Source: JAICJC01 sp963757605
Lineage (GTDB): Bacteria; Actinomycetota; Thermoleophilia; Gaiellales; JAICJC01
Assembly: GCA_963757605.1 (NCBI GenBank)
Contig: CAVWSF010000003.1
Span: 248,001 to 312,000 of the forward strand
Direction of reading: 5' to 3'
DNA: 64,000 nucleotides
Of the stretch, positions 14,669-23,615 are shown in pieces. Position numbers and translations under genes: made by a program. A model generated the notes under the pieces. It was given only the letters and a program-made list of their open reading frames with translations. It was not told where the DNA came from and did not search any database. Within the stretch, counting starts at the first letter, position 1. Each line of letters opens with the position of its first letter.

Positions 14669-17600
14669 ATGAACTGCCCTTCCTGCGCCGCCCCAAACGC
14701 CGCCACCGCCAAGTTCTGCACGGAGTGCGGCGCCGCGCTCGAGGCGCACTGCCCGGCGTGCGGGACGGCCCATCGGCCCGGCCAGCGCTTTTGTGCAGAA
14801 TGCGGGGCAACGTTGGTGCCGGCCGCGGTCGCCGCTCCGGCCGCCGGCGGGCCCGCCGCGCACCCCGGCGAGGTCGCCGAGCGCCGGCTCGTAACCGTCC
14901 TCTTCGCCGACCTGGTGGGCTTCACGACGCTCTCGGAGCGGCGCGACGCCGAGGAGGTGCGCGAGCTCCTCTCCCGCTACTTCGCCACCTGCCGGCGGCT
15001 GATCGGGCTCTACGGAGGCACGATCGAGAAGTTCATCGGCGACGCCGTGATGGCGGTCTGGGGCACGCCGACCGCGACCGAGGACGACGCCGAGCGGGCC
15101 GTCCGCGCGGCGCTCGACCTGGTCGCGGCGATCTCGTCGCTCGGCGAGGAGGTCGGCGCCGAGGGCCTGCGCGCGCGGGTCGGTGTCCTCACCGGCGAGG
15201 CGGCCGTCACCGTCGGCGCCCAGGGCGAGGGGATGGTCGCCGGCGACCTCGTGAACACGGCCTCGCGGATCCAGAGCGTCGCCGACCCCGGCACGGTCTT
15301 CGTCGGCGACACGACCCGGCGCACGACCGAGCAGACCATCGTCTACGACGGCGCCGGCTCGTTCGAGCTCAAGGGCAAGGACGGCCTGGTGACCCTCTGG
15401 CGAGCGCTGCGGGTGATCTCGGGCGCGCGCGGCGCGCTCAGGTCCGAGGGGCTCGAGGCGCCGTTCGTGGGCCGCGACCGCGAGCTGCGCCTCATCAAGG
15501 ACCTCTTCCACGCCTCGGCGGAGGAGCACACCGCGCACCTGGTGTCCGTCACCGGCGTGGCCGGGATCGGCAAGTCGCGCCTCGCCTGGGAGTTCTACAA
15601 GTACTTCGACGGCCTGGCCGAGATCGTCTACTGGCACCGCGGCCGCTGCCTGGCCTACGGCGAGGGGGTGACGTACTGGGCGCTCGCCGACATGGTGCGG
15701 ATGCGCTGCCGGATCGGCGAGGACGAGAGCGCCGAGACCGCCCAGGCGAAGCTGCGCACGACGCTCGAGGAGCACATCCTCGACGAGGACGAGCGCCGGT
15801 TTGTCGAGCCGCGCCTGGCGCAGCTCGTCGCGCTGGGCGACCAGGAGGCGCGCGACCGCAAGGAGCTCTTCGCAGCGTGGCGGCTCTTCTTCGAGCGGCT
15901 GTCGGACACCTACCCGGCGGTGCTCGTCTTCGAGGACATGCAGTGGGCCGACGCGTCGCTCCTCGACTTCATCGAGGAGCTGCTCGACCTGTCGCGCACG
16001 CATCCCATCTACGTCGTCGCCCTCGCCCGGCCGGAGCTCCTGGAGCGGCGGCCGACATGGGGCGCCGGCCTTCGCAACTTCACCTCGCTCTACCTCGAGC
16101 CGCTGGCGTCGGCGGCGATGCAGGACCTGCTGCTCGGGCTCGTCCCGGGGCTTCCGGCCGCGCTGCGAGACCAGATCCTGGCCCGGGCGGAGGGCATCCC
16201 GCTCTACGCCGTCGAGACCGTGCGCATGCTGCTCGACCGTGGAGACCTGGTGCTCGAGGGCACCGCCTACCGGCCGGTCGGCGAGATCTCCTCGCTGGAG
16301 GTGCCCGAGACGCTGCACGCGCTGATCGCCGCCCGGCTCGACGGCCTCCCGGCCGAGGAGCGAAGCCTGCTCCAGGACGGCGCCGTGCTGGGGAAGACGT
16401 TCCCGAAGGCCGCGATCGTCGCGCTGACGGGCCGGGACGAGGCGGAGCTCGATCCGCTGCTCGCCTCGCTCGTGCGGAAGGAGGTGCTGGGCGTCCAGGC
16501 CGATCCCCGCTCGCCTGAGCACGGGCAGTACGGCTTCCTGCAGGACCTCGTGCGCCACGTGGCCTACGAGACGATCTCGCACCGCGACCGCAAGGCCCGC
16601 CACCTGGCCGCGGCCCGCCTCCTGGCGGAGGGGCTGGGCGACGAGGAGGTCGCCGAGGTCGTGGCCTCGCACCTGCTCGAGGCCTACCGGCTCGCGCCCG
16701 AGGCCGACGATGCGGGCGAGATCCGCGCCCAGGCCTGCGAGGCGCTCGTGCGAGCCGGCGACCGGGCCGGGTTGCTCGGTGCGGCGGCGGAGGCGCAGCG
16801 GTACTACGAGCAGGCGGCCGACCTGGCCCAGACTCCGCTGGCTGCGGCCGCGCTCGCCGACCGGGCCGGCCAGATGGCGTGGCTGGCCGGGGACGCCGTC
16901 CGGGCGCGAGCGCTCTACGACGACGCCATCGCCGGGTACGAGTCCGAGGGGGAGTCGCGACCGGCGGCGCGCGCGTCGGCCCGGTTGGCCGAGCTGGACT
17001 TCGTCGACGGCCATCCCGGCGAGGCGGTCGCCCGGCTCGAGCCCGTGCTGGAATCGCTCGCCGGCGAGGCGAGCCCGGAGACCGCCCAGGTCGCTGGCCA
17101 GCTCGGCCGCTTCCTGATCCTGGACGGCCACTTCGAGCGCGGCGGCCCGCACATCGAGCGGGCCCTCGGCCTGGCCGAGCACCTCGACCTGCCCGACACG
17201 CTGGCGGAGGCGCTCACGAGCAAGGGCATCCTCCTCATGCAGCTCGACCGGCTCTACGAGGCCCGCGTGCTGCTCGAGGGCGCCATCGAGATCGCCGTCG
17301 CGAACGATGCCTACGCGAGCGCGCTTCGCGCCATCAACAACCTCGGCGTCGTGCTCGAGTCCCTCGACCAGTTCGACACGTCGCAGAACCGGGTCGCCGA
17401 GGGCGTGGGGCTCGCCCGGCGCATCGGCAATCGCCAGTGGGAGGCCTCGCTGCTGGGCGGCACCGTCCTCGAGCTCTCGATGCTGGGACGCTGGGATGAG
17501 GCGTTCGCGACGGCATCCGAGGCCGCGGAGCTCACATCCACATCCTGGCTCCACGCCCTCCTCCTGGAGCTCGTCCGGATCCACTGCGAGCGCGGCGAGC

Positions 17601-18208
17601 TCGGCGAGGCCCGCGCGGTCATGGACGGGGCGTCCACCACCGACGAGTCGGGCGACGCCCAGACGCGGGTCGGCCGTGGCACGGTCCTGGCCCACCTGCT
17701 CCACGCCGAGGGGGCGCTGGATCCGGCACTCGAGACCGCCGAGCGCGTCTTCGAGGAGGCCCGGGCGGCGTTCAGCCCGACGTCGTCGCTCTACAAGGCC
17801 GCCTTCGAGGAGGTGCTGGAGTGCGCGATGGCCGCCGGGCGGCCCGAGCGCGTGCACGAGCTGCTCGCGCTTCTCGACCCGCTCCGTCCCGGGCAGGTGA
17901 CGCCGCAGCTGCGGGCGATCCAGACGCGTTACCGGGGCCGGCTCGCAGCGGCGACGGGACAGGACGGCGCGGCCGAGGCCCTCGCAGTCGCCGAGCGCTA
18001 CTACGCCGAGCTCGGCATGCGCTTCCACGCCGCGGCCACCCGCATGGAGCGTGCCGAATGCCTCATCGCCAGGGGCGAGGTCGAGGAGGCCGAGAGCCTG
18101 CTCCCCGGCGCGCGCGAGGTCTTCCTCGAGCTCAAGGCCGGCCCGTGGATCATTCGCGCGGACGCCCTCGATGAAAAAACGGGGTCTGACCCCGTTTTTT
18201 CAGCCTAG
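14669..18208 (+). CDS. Class III adenylate/guanylate cyclase with AAA ATPase and TPR domains
   Basis: 1179-residue multidomain signalling protein. A double zinc ribbon opens it (four CxxC pairs: CPSCA, CTECG, CPACG, CAECG, residues 3-48). A class III cyclase domain follows at about 70-250, with metal-binding aspartates in LFADLVGFT and FIGDAVMAVWG. Then comes an AAA/STAND ATPase with Walker A GVAGIGKSRLAW near 303 and a probable Walker B region VLVFEDMQWAD near 422. From about residue 690 to the end there are TPR-like helical pairs. No membrane segment. Such proteins couple protein-protein sensing to cAMP synthesis (family knowledge). The last codons run through a terminator palindrome, and the TAG overlaps the stop of convergent secG. 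Confidence 0.9.
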   Translation: MNCPSCAAPNAATAKFCTECGAALEAHCPACGTAHRPGQRFCAECGATLVPAAVAAPAAGGPAAHPGEVAERRLVTVLFADLVGFTTLSERRDAEEVRELLSRYFATCRRLIGLYGGTIEKFIGDAVMAVWGTPTATEDDAERAVRAALDLVAAISSLGEEVGAEGLRARVGVLTGEAAVTVGAQGEGMVAGDLVNTASRIQSVADPGTVFVGDTTRRTTEQTIVYDGAGSFELKGKDGLVTLWRALRVISGARGALRSEGLEAPFVGRDRELRLIKDLFHASAEEHTAHLVSVTGVAGIGKSRLAWEFYKYFDGLAEIVYWHRGRCLAYGEGVTYWALADMVRMRCRIGEDESAETAQAKLRTTLEEHILDEDERRFVEPRLAQLVALGDQEARDRKELFAAWRLFFERLSDTYPAVLVFEDMQWADASLLDFIEELLDLSRTHPIYVVALARPELLERRPTWGAGLRNFTSLYLEPLASAAMQDLLLGLVPGLPAALRDQILARAEGIPLYAVETVRMLLDRGDLVLEGTAYRPVGEISSLEVPETLHALIAARLDGLPAEERSLLQDGAVLGKTFPKAAIVALTGRDEAELDPLLASLVRKEVLGVQADPRSPEHGQYGFLQDLVRHVAYETISHRDRKARHLAAARLLAEGLGDEEVAEVVASHLLEAYRLAPEADDAGEIRAQACEALVRAGDRAGLLGAAAEAQRYYEQAADLAQTPLAAAALADRAGQMAWLAGDAVRARALYDDAIAGYESEGESRPAARASARLAELDFVDGHPGEAVARLEPVLESLAGEASPETAQVAGQLGRFLILDGHFERGGPHIERALGLAEHLDLPDTLAEALTSKGILLMQLDRLYEARVLLEGAIEIAVANDAYASALRAINNLGVVLESLDQFDTSQNRVAEGVGLARRIGNRQWEASLLGGTVLELSMLGRWDEAFATASEAAELTSTSWLHALLLELVRIHCERGELGEARAVMDGASTTDESGDAQTRVGRGTVLAHLLHAEGALDPALETAERVFEEARAAFSPTSSLYKAAFEEVLECAMAAGRPERVHELLALLDPLRPGQVTPQLRAIQTRYRGRLAAATGQDGAAEALAVAERYYAELGMRFHAAATRMERAECLIARGEVEEAESLLPGAREVFLELKAGPWIIRADALDEKTGSDPVFSA
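18174..18200. terminator. 27-bp perfect palindromic bidirectional terminator
   Basis: AAAAAACGGGGTC-T-GACCCCGTTTTTT: an intrinsic terminator in both directions, with six T after the stem on each strand. It lies inside the last codons of the cyclase gene and just after the secG stop on the other strand. Its core is the same GGGGTCTGACCCC as the REP-like repeat, flanked here by A/T tracts instead of CCGATGC. Confidence 0.9.
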
Positions 18209-18429
18209 AGCAGGAAGCCGAGCGCGATCACGTTCGCGGTGAAGATGACCGCGACGAAGATCGTGAGCCGGGTGAGGTTGCGCTCCATGACAGCCGTGCC
18301 GCCGTAGCTCGACCCGCCCGGGTTGAGCATCCCGGAGAGGCCGGTGTCCTTGCCCGAGTGCATGAGGACGAGCACGACGAGCGCCACGCCGAGGATGACC
18401 TGGAGCCCGGAGAGGATCTGCGTGAACAC
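18205..18429 (-). CDS. secG: Preprotein translocase subunit SecG
   Basis: 74 residues, the usual size. Two membrane helices (QVILGVALVVLVLMHS and TIFVAVIFTANVIALGFLL) flank a cytoplasmic loop with the family motif GLSGMLNPGGSSYGGTAVMERNLTRLT in spaced form. SecG is an accessory part of the SecYEG channel in the cytoplasmic membrane. Its stop codon shares the tetramer CTAG (18205-18208) with the stop of the convergent cyclase gene. selD starts upstream on the same strand and ends 6 bases before secG begins. Confidence 0.92.
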   Translation of the reverse strand: MFTQILSGLQVILGVALVVLVLMHSGKDTGLSGMLNPGGSSYGGTAVMERNLTRLTIFVAVIFTANVIALGFLL

Positions 18430-18435
18430 GGCCGC

Positions 18436-19449
18436 TCAGTCTACCAGCACGGTTCCGGCCGGCCCCGCCGCCAAGCGCCCGATCGCCGGCCAGGGAAGCG
18501 CCGCCGCCCGCTCCGGCGGGAGCGCCACCAGGAGACCGCCGGACGTCTGCGCGTCGCAGGCCAGAAGCCGCTCGGCCTCGTCCAGGCCCGCGCCGAACTC
18601 GGCGTAGGCGCCGGCCAGCTCCAGGTTCGTGCGGGTGCCGCCGGGGACGTGCCCCGCGTCGATCAGCTCGCGCACGCCCGGCAGGAGCTCGACGGCGGCG
18701 AGGTCGATCTCGGCCCGCAGGCCGGCGCCCTCGGCCACCTCGCGCGCGTGGCCGACGAGGCCGAAGCCGGTGACGTCGGTGACCGCGTGCGGGCGCGCCG
18801 AACGCACGATCTCGGCCGCCTCGGCGTTCAGGGTCGTCATCGACGCGACCGCGGCGTCCACGACCTCCGGATCCGGCGCTGCGCGCTTCACGGCCGTCGT
18901 CACGATCCCCGTCCCGATCGGCTTCGTGAGCACGAGCGCGTCGCCCTCGCGGCCACCGCCGTTCATCCACACCTCGGCAGGGTGGACGAAGCCCGTGACG
19001 GCCATGCCGTACTTGGGCTCGGGGTCGTCGATCGAGTGGCCGCCTGCCACCACCGCCCCGGCGGCACGGGCGACGTCGGCGCCGCCGCGCAGGATCTCGC
19101 CGAGGAGCTCCATCGGCAGCGTCTTCGGGAAGGCGACCACGTTCAGGGCGAACGCGGGCCGGCCGCCCATCGCGTAGATGTCCGAGAACGCGTTCGTGGC
19201 CGCGATCCGCCCGAACGTGTACGGGTCGTCGACGAGCGGGGTGAAGAAGTCGATCGTCTGGACGACCGCCAGCTCGTCGGAGATCCGCCACACGGCGGCG
19301 TCGTCGAGGCCCGTGTGGCCGACGATCAGGTCGGCGGCCTCGAAGGCCGGCAGCACCGCCAGCACCTCGCGCAGCGACCCGGCCGGCAGCTTGCAGGCAC
19401 AGCCGGCGCCGTGCGAGAGCTGGGTGAGCCGGACTTCCGCAGTCGCCAT
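18436..19449 (-). CDS. selD: Selenide, water dikinase (selenophosphate synthetase)
   Basis: Makes selenophosphate from selenide and ATP for selenocysteine or selenouridine synthesis. 337 residues, normal. The catalytic motif is SHGAGCACKLP near residue 12: cysteine in place of selenocysteine at the active position, with the essential lysine three residues later. ATP/metal motifs follow: DDAAVW near 49, QTIDFFTPLVDDPY near 64, GHSIDDPEPKYG near 136 and DVTGFGLVGHA near 247. The N-terminal start lies 23 bases from the start of the divergent aldo-keto reductase remnant. No selA, selB or tRNA-Sec is in this window, so which selenium use it serves is open. Confidence 0.93.
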   Translation of the reverse strand: MATAEVRLTQLSHGAGCACKLPAGSLREVLAVLPAFEAADLIVGHTGLDDAAVWRISDELAVVQTIDFFTPLVDDPYTFGRIAATNAFSDIYAMGGRPAFALNVVAFPKTLPMELLGEILRGGADVARAAGAVVAGGHSIDDPEPKYGMAVTGFVHPAEVWMNGGGREGDALVLTKPIGTGIVTTAVKRAAPDPEVVDAAVASMTTLNAEAAEIVRSARPHAVTDVTGFGLVGHAREVAEGAGLRAEIDLAAVELLPGVRELIDAGHVPGGTRTNLELAGAYAEFGAGLDEAERLLACDAQTSGGLLVALPPERAAALPWPAIGRLAAGPAGTVLVD

Positions 19450-19472
19450 GCCGAAATTCTAGACTCCGAGGT

Positions 19473-20456
19473 GTGAAGACGCGCACCTTCGGCACCTCGG
19501 GCATCCCCGCCTCGGAGGTCGGCTTCGGCATCTGGACGGTGTCGACGGGCTGGTGGGGCGAGCACTCCGACGAGGGCGGCGATCGCGCTGCTGCGCCAGG
19601 CGTACGACCTCGGCATCACGTTCTTTGACACCGCCGACACCTACGGCAAGGGCCGCGGCGAGACGATGCTCGCCCAGGCGTTCTCGGCGACGTGCGCGAC
19701 GAGATCATGCTCGCGACCAAGTTCGGCTACGACGGGATCAACTCGCCAGGGGCGCAAGGGACACGCAGGAGGCGCCGCACGCCTGGTGCCGAGTTCATCC
19801 GCGCGCGCTCGAGCGGCCTCGCTGCGGCGGCTCGGCACCGACCACATCGACCTCTACCAGCTCCACAACCCGCGCATGGAGCGATCTGCCCGACGACGTC
19901 TGGGTGCTTGACGAGGCGCAGGCCGCCGGCAAGGTCCGCGCGTCGGCGTTGCGCTCGGGCCGGCGATCGGCTGGCGCGAGGAGGGCATCGAGGCATGGAG
20001 CACCTGGCCGTCGAGGCCGTGCAGATCATCCACAACGCGCTCGAGCTGGACCCGGGCCGCGAGCTGATCGACGCCGCCCGGCGCACGGGATCGGGCTCGT
20101 GCGCGTGTCCCGCACTCCTCCGGCATGCTCGAGGGCAAGTACACGAAGGACACGGTCTTCGCCGAGAGCGACCACCGGCGGCACCGGCCCAAGCGCGTGG
20201 CTGGAGCAGCGGGCTGCGCAAGATCGAGCAGTTGGGCTTCCTCACCGAGGAGCGCACGCTCGGGCAGGCCGCGATCAAGTGGCTCCTGGCCGAGCCCGCG
20301 GTGACCACGGTGCTGCCCAACATCTACGACTCCGAGCAGCTGCGCGAGTTCGCCGCGGCGCCCGCGACGACCGATCTCTCCTCCTCGGAGCTCGAGCGGG
20401 TCGCCGACCTGTACGCGAACGGCTTCTACCTGGAGCCGGCCGCGACCGGAGCCTGA
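19473..20456 (+). pseudogene. Aldo/keto reductase, multiply frameshifted
   Basis: The sequence of an aldo/keto reductase can be followed from the GTG at 19473 to the TGA at 20456, but only by changing frame repeatedly. Recognisable pieces in order are FGTSGIPASEVGFGIWTVST, LLRQAYDLGITFFDTADTYG, RDEIMLATKFGYDGI, RLGTDHIDLYQLHNPRME, EAQAAGKVRA, LAVEAVQIIHNALELDPG and RTLGQAAIKWLLAEPAVTTV. The first shifts fall near 19575 and 19690, and at least five are needed in all. Neighbours are intact, so either this gene is dead or this stretch was poorly sequenced. The catalytic D/Y region (FFDTADTYG) survives. Confidence 0.75.
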
Positions 20457-20848
20457 GCCGGCGGGCCCAGAAGCGCGGCCAGCTCGGCGCGCTCGGGGGG
20501 CTTCGTCCAGCGCCGCCGCACCGCGCCGCCCGAGTCCACGAGGAGCACCGTCGGCGCCGACCGCACGCGCAGCATCGTCGCGCACGGGCTGTGCGAAGGC
20601 AGCTCGACGACGGTCGTATCCGGGTGGTGCGCCACCGCCTCGGCCAGGCGGTTCAGCGCCACGCGGGAGGCCTGGCTGGGGTTCGAGAACTGGACGAAGA
20701 CGCCGCCGGCGGGGAGCTCCGCGAGGCCCAGGACCGCAGGCGCCACCCGCTCGGGCGGGCGCTCCCGAGCCGCCCTGCGGCGCGCACGCAGTCGCTGCGC
20801 GCCCACCACCGCCGCGGCCGGTGCCGCGAGCAGCCACCACACGGTCAT
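20426..20848 (-). CDS. Membrane-anchored thioredoxin-like protein
   Basis: 140 residues from the ATG at 20848, which overlaps the TGA of the glycosyltransferase gene upstream (ATGA). An N-terminal hydrophobic segment (WWLLAAPAAAVVGA) is followed by a basic stretch and a thioredoxin-like fold. Visible are strand VFVQFSNPSQAS in the place where thioredoxins have the active site, the HPDTTVVELP strand, and the cis-proline loop SAPTVLLVDSGG. There is no CxxC; the site reads SNPSQ, so it is not a classical disulfide reductase. It overlaps the aldo-keto reductase remnant by 31 bases tail to tail. Confidence 0.6.
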   Translation of the reverse strand: MTVWWLLAAPAAAVVGAQRLRARRRAARERPPERVAPAVLGLAELPAGGVFVQFSNPSQASRVALNRLAEAVAHHPDTTVVELPSHSPCATMLRVRSAPTVLLVDSGGAVRRRWTKPPERAELAALLGPPAQAPVAAGSR

Positions 20849-21837
20849 GCGCGAACGATACCGGCCGCGCGGGCCAGCACGGCCTCGATTCGCTCGGCCT
20901 GGCGCGAGAGCGCATGCTCCTCGGCCACCCGGACGGCCGCGGCGCACGGCACCGGGAGCCCGGCGGCCGTGCGCATGCCCGCCGCGATCGCCTCCTCGTC
21001 GTACGGGTCGACCAGGGCGCCGCAGGCCGGCGTCACGATCTCGGGCGGTCCGCCGATCGCCGTCGCGACCACCGGGCGGCCGCAGGCGAGCGCCTCGAGC
21101 ATCGCCTGGCCCTGCGGCTCCTCGAGGCTCGGCAGGCAGACCACGTCGTGCTCGCGGAGCGCGAGCACCACGCCCTCCGGCGTCCGCCGGCCGGTGAAGC
21201 GGACGCCCGCCGGCGCGGCGGCCCTGAGCTCCGCCTCGAGCGGCCCGGCCCCGATGATCGTGAGCGATCCCTGGCTGAGGCGCGCGTAGGCGCGCATCAG
21301 CCGGCCGACGTTCTTGCGCGCCGTGAGCGAGCCGACGAACAGGAACCGCGGCCCCTCCCCCGGCGCACGCGGCGTCGGCCGGTAGCGGTCGATGTCGACG
21401 CCGCAGTCGATCACCTCGGCCGCCACGCCCAGCCGGTCGCGCACGTACTCCGACACGCAGATGACGGCGCTCGAACGGCGCACGACGATCCGGGTGAGGA
21501 GGCCAATTGGCAGGCTCGAGCGGGCGTTTCGGACATCGCCGCCGTGTGCGGTCACCACGAACGGCTTCCCGGTCGCGGCCGCGATCAGCCCGGGCGGCAC
21601 CAGGTAGTGGGCGTAGACGACGTCGGGCTTCGTCGCCCGCGCGGCCGCGAGCGTGCTCGCGAGCAGGCGGGCGTAGACGACCGGAGTGGCCACCCGGCCG
21701 CGGCGGCCGCTCCGGAGCACCGACTCCTCGACGTCGTGCCCGCGCGCGCGAAGCGCGTTCGCGAGCCGCTCCACGAAGACGCCGTACTCCGGGCGCTCGG
21801 GCGAGGGGTACATGCCTGAGACGAGCAGGATGCGCAA
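20845..21837 (-). CDS. Glycosyltransferase family 4
   Basis: 330-residue GT-B glycosyltransferase using a nucleotide-activated sugar on the cytoplasmic side of the membrane. N-terminal Rossmann half starts RILLVSGMYPSPE with the glycine/proline loop. The HGGDVRN motif lies near residue 95, SEYVRDRLGV near 128, the second half starts with FLFVGSLTARKNV near 168, and the donor-binding E-x7-E region is PSLEEPQGQAMLEALACGRP near 240. TTG is the likely start (21835-21837). No polysaccharide cluster surrounds it; the acceptor is unknown. It is coupled to the thioredoxin-like gene. Confidence 0.85.
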   Translation of the reverse strand: MRILLVSGMYPSPERPEYGVFVERLANALRARGHDVEESVLRSGRRGRVATPVVYARLLASTLAAARATKPDVVYAHYLVPPGLIAAATGKPFVVTAHGGDVRNARSSLPIGLLTRIVVRRSSAVICVSEYVRDRLGVAAEVIDCGVDIDRYRPTPRAPGEGPRFLFVGSLTARKNVGRLMRAYARLSQGSLTIIGAGPLEAELRAAAPAGVRFTGRRTPEGVVLALREHDVVCLPSLEEPQGQAMLEALACGRPVVATAIGGPPEIVTPACGALVDPYDEEAIAAGMRTAAGLPVPCAAAVRVAEEHALSRQAERIEAVLARAAGIVRA

Positions 21838-21876
21838 TGCGCAAGCGAGCCTAACGGCTCACGCGTTCCCCGCGGC

Positions 21877-22689
21877 TCAGACGCCCTCCAGTCGCCGCTC
21901 GGCGCCCCGGCGGCCGATCTCGGCGACAACGACCAGGAGGAGCGAGATCGCGATGACGAGCCCGGCGATGGCGACCGTCTGGGGCCGAAGCGCCGGGGTG
22001 CGCGCGTTCGAGTACAGGAAGATCGGGAACGTGTCGTGCCCCGGCGGGACGAGGAACGAGGCGATCGCGTACTCGTCGAACGAGATCGTGAACGCGATCA
22101 GGTACGACGACAGGATGGCCGGCACGATGAGCGGCAGGGTGACGCGCACGAACGCCGCGATCTCGCCCGCGCCGAGGTCGCGGGCGGCCTCCTGGATCGA
22201 CGGGTCGAGCGTCTGGAGGCGCGGGAGGATGACCAGGACGCCGTAGGGCACCGAGACGACGACGTGCACGAAGAGCACCGCCGCGAGCGACTGGTCGAGC
22301 CCGACGGTCTTGAGGAGCACCAGCATGCCGACGCCGAGAACGACGTACGGCACCACCAGCGGCAGCATGACGAGCGCGGTGACGGCCGGCCGCGCGAAGA
22401 CCCGCGGCGCCGAGAGCGCGAGCGCGGCCAGGATCGCGAGCAGCGTCGCGAGGAGCCCATTCACCGCGGCGATGGCGGCGCTGCGCTTGACGGCGGCAAG
22501 CAGGAGGTCGTTCCCGAGCGCGATGTGGTACCAGTGGGTCGTGAACCCGGCCAGCGGCAGCGTCGGCGTCGTGTTGTCGTTGAACGAGAAGATGACGAGC
22601 ACCACGACCGGCGCGTACAGGAAGACCACCATGAGCAGGAAGTAGCCGCTCAGGACCCCGCGGGCGATCCGACCGGCGGCGGCGCTCAT
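21877..22689 (-). CDS. ABC transporter permease, spermidine/putrescine type (PotC-like)
   Basis: 270 residues, six predicted membrane spans. The EAA loop that contacts the ATPase reads QEAARDLGAGEIAAFVRVTLP near residue 170, matching the PotC pattern. TISFDEYAIASFL and the PGHDTFPIFLYS segment further match polyamine-type permeases. The ATG at 22689 overlaps the TGA of the partner permease. It is the last gene of the transporter cluster; a glycosyltransferase follows on the same strand. The ATPase gene is not present here. Confidence 0.88.
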   Translation of the reverse strand: MSAAAGRIARGVLSGYFLLMVVFLYAPVVVLVIFSFNDNTTPTLPLAGFTTHWYHIALGNDLLLAAVKRSAAIAAVNGLLATLLAILAALALSAPRVFARPAVTALVMLPLVVPYVVLGVGMLVLLKTVGLDQSLAAVLFVHVVVSVPYGVLVILPRLQTLDPSIQEAARDLGAGEIAAFVRVTLPLIVPAILSSYLIAFTISFDEYAIASFLVPPGHDTFPIFLYSNARTPALRPQTVAIAGLVIAISLLLVVVAEIGRRGAERRLEGV

Positions 22690-23609
22690 CTGGCCGGCCC
22701 CCGCAGGTCGGCGGTGAGGTACTTCGCCGAGACGGCGATCAGGACGACGACGACGGCCATGAGCCACATCGCCATCACGGCGCCGAGCGCCCAGTCGGTG
22801 GTGCTCACGAACGAGTCCTGGATGAAGTTGCCGAACATGCTGTCGTCGGAGCCGCCGACGAGCGACGGCGCGACGAACTCGCCCGTGGTCGGGATGAGCA
22901 CGAAGACGAACGCCGCGATCACGCCCGGCAGGCTGAGCGGGAGCGTGACCTTCAGGAACGTCATGACCCGATTGGCGCCCAGGTCCTGGGCCGCCTCGAG
23001 GATGCGCTTGTCGAGGTTCTCCAGGACGACGAAGATCGGCAGCGCCACGAACGGGATCCACGAGTACGCGAGCACCAGCCCGATCGCGAACTTGGAGTGG
23101 AAGAGCCACTCGACGGGGTGCCCCTTGGCCCGGCCGAGCTCGACCAGGATCGAGTTGATCGTCCCGTCCGACGAGAGCATCACGGTCCACGCGTAGACAC
23201 GCAGTAGATAGCTCACGAAGAACGGCGCGAGCAGCACGAGCAGGAGCGTGTAGCGGCGCCGGTGGGCCACGAACGCCAGGTAGAAGGCCAGCGGGTAGGC
23301 GGCGAGTACGGCGACCGTCGAGACGATCAGCGTGATCGCCATCGACGTCTTGAACCGGTCGAAGTAGACGGACGTGCCCTCGTGCAGGTAGGGCAGGAAG
23401 CCCTTCCACGTGTCGACCGAGAACTCGGCCGGCGGGAAGATCAGATTGGTGAGCAGGTGGACGCTGTAGAGCGCGATCAGGATGATCGGCACGATGAGCC
23501 CCGTCAGCAGGTACAGCGTGACGGGGACCGACAGCCATGCCCGGCCGGGACGCCACGGGCGCCGGCGGGGGAACCTCCGCCGGCGCCCGGCAGTGTGCGC
23601 CTCGCTCAT
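22686..23609 (-). CDS. ABC transporter permease, spermidine/putrescine type (PotB-like)
   Basis: 307 residues. The cytoplasmic N-terminus is very basic (RRRRFPRRRP) and is followed by six spans. The EAA loop is LEAAQDLGANRVMTFLKVTLP near residue 205, and the PotB-type segment PTTGEFVAPSLVGG follows. It pairs with the PotC-like permease, with which it overlaps by ATGA. Between its start and the binding-protein stop lies only the inverted-repeat element at 23616-23814, so it is probably expressed by read-through from the binding-protein promoter. Confidence 0.88.
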   Translation of the reverse strand: MSEAHTAGRRRRFPRRRPWRPGRAWLSVPVTLYLLTGLIVPIILIALYSVHLLTNLIFPPAEFSVDTWKGFLPYLHEGTSVYFDRFKTSMAITLIVSTVAVLAAYPLAFYLAFVAHRRRYTLLLVLLAPFFVSYLLRVYAWTVMLSSDGTINSILVELGRAKGHPVEWLFHSKFAIGLVLAYSWIPFVALPIFVVLENLDKRILEAAQDLGANRVMTFLKVTLPLSLPGVIAAFVFVLIPTTGEFVAPSLVGGSDDSMFGNFIQDSFVSTTDWALGAVMAMWLMAVVVVLIAVSAKYLTADLRGPAR

Positions 23610-23615
23610 GGACTA

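Noticed and set aside
14516..18028. A 1170-codon open frame on the minus strand opposite the cyclase gene
   Set aside because: It is an antisense artefact of high GC3; its translation is Arg/Gly/Leu-rich without any domain, while the plus strand encodes a clear multidomain protein.
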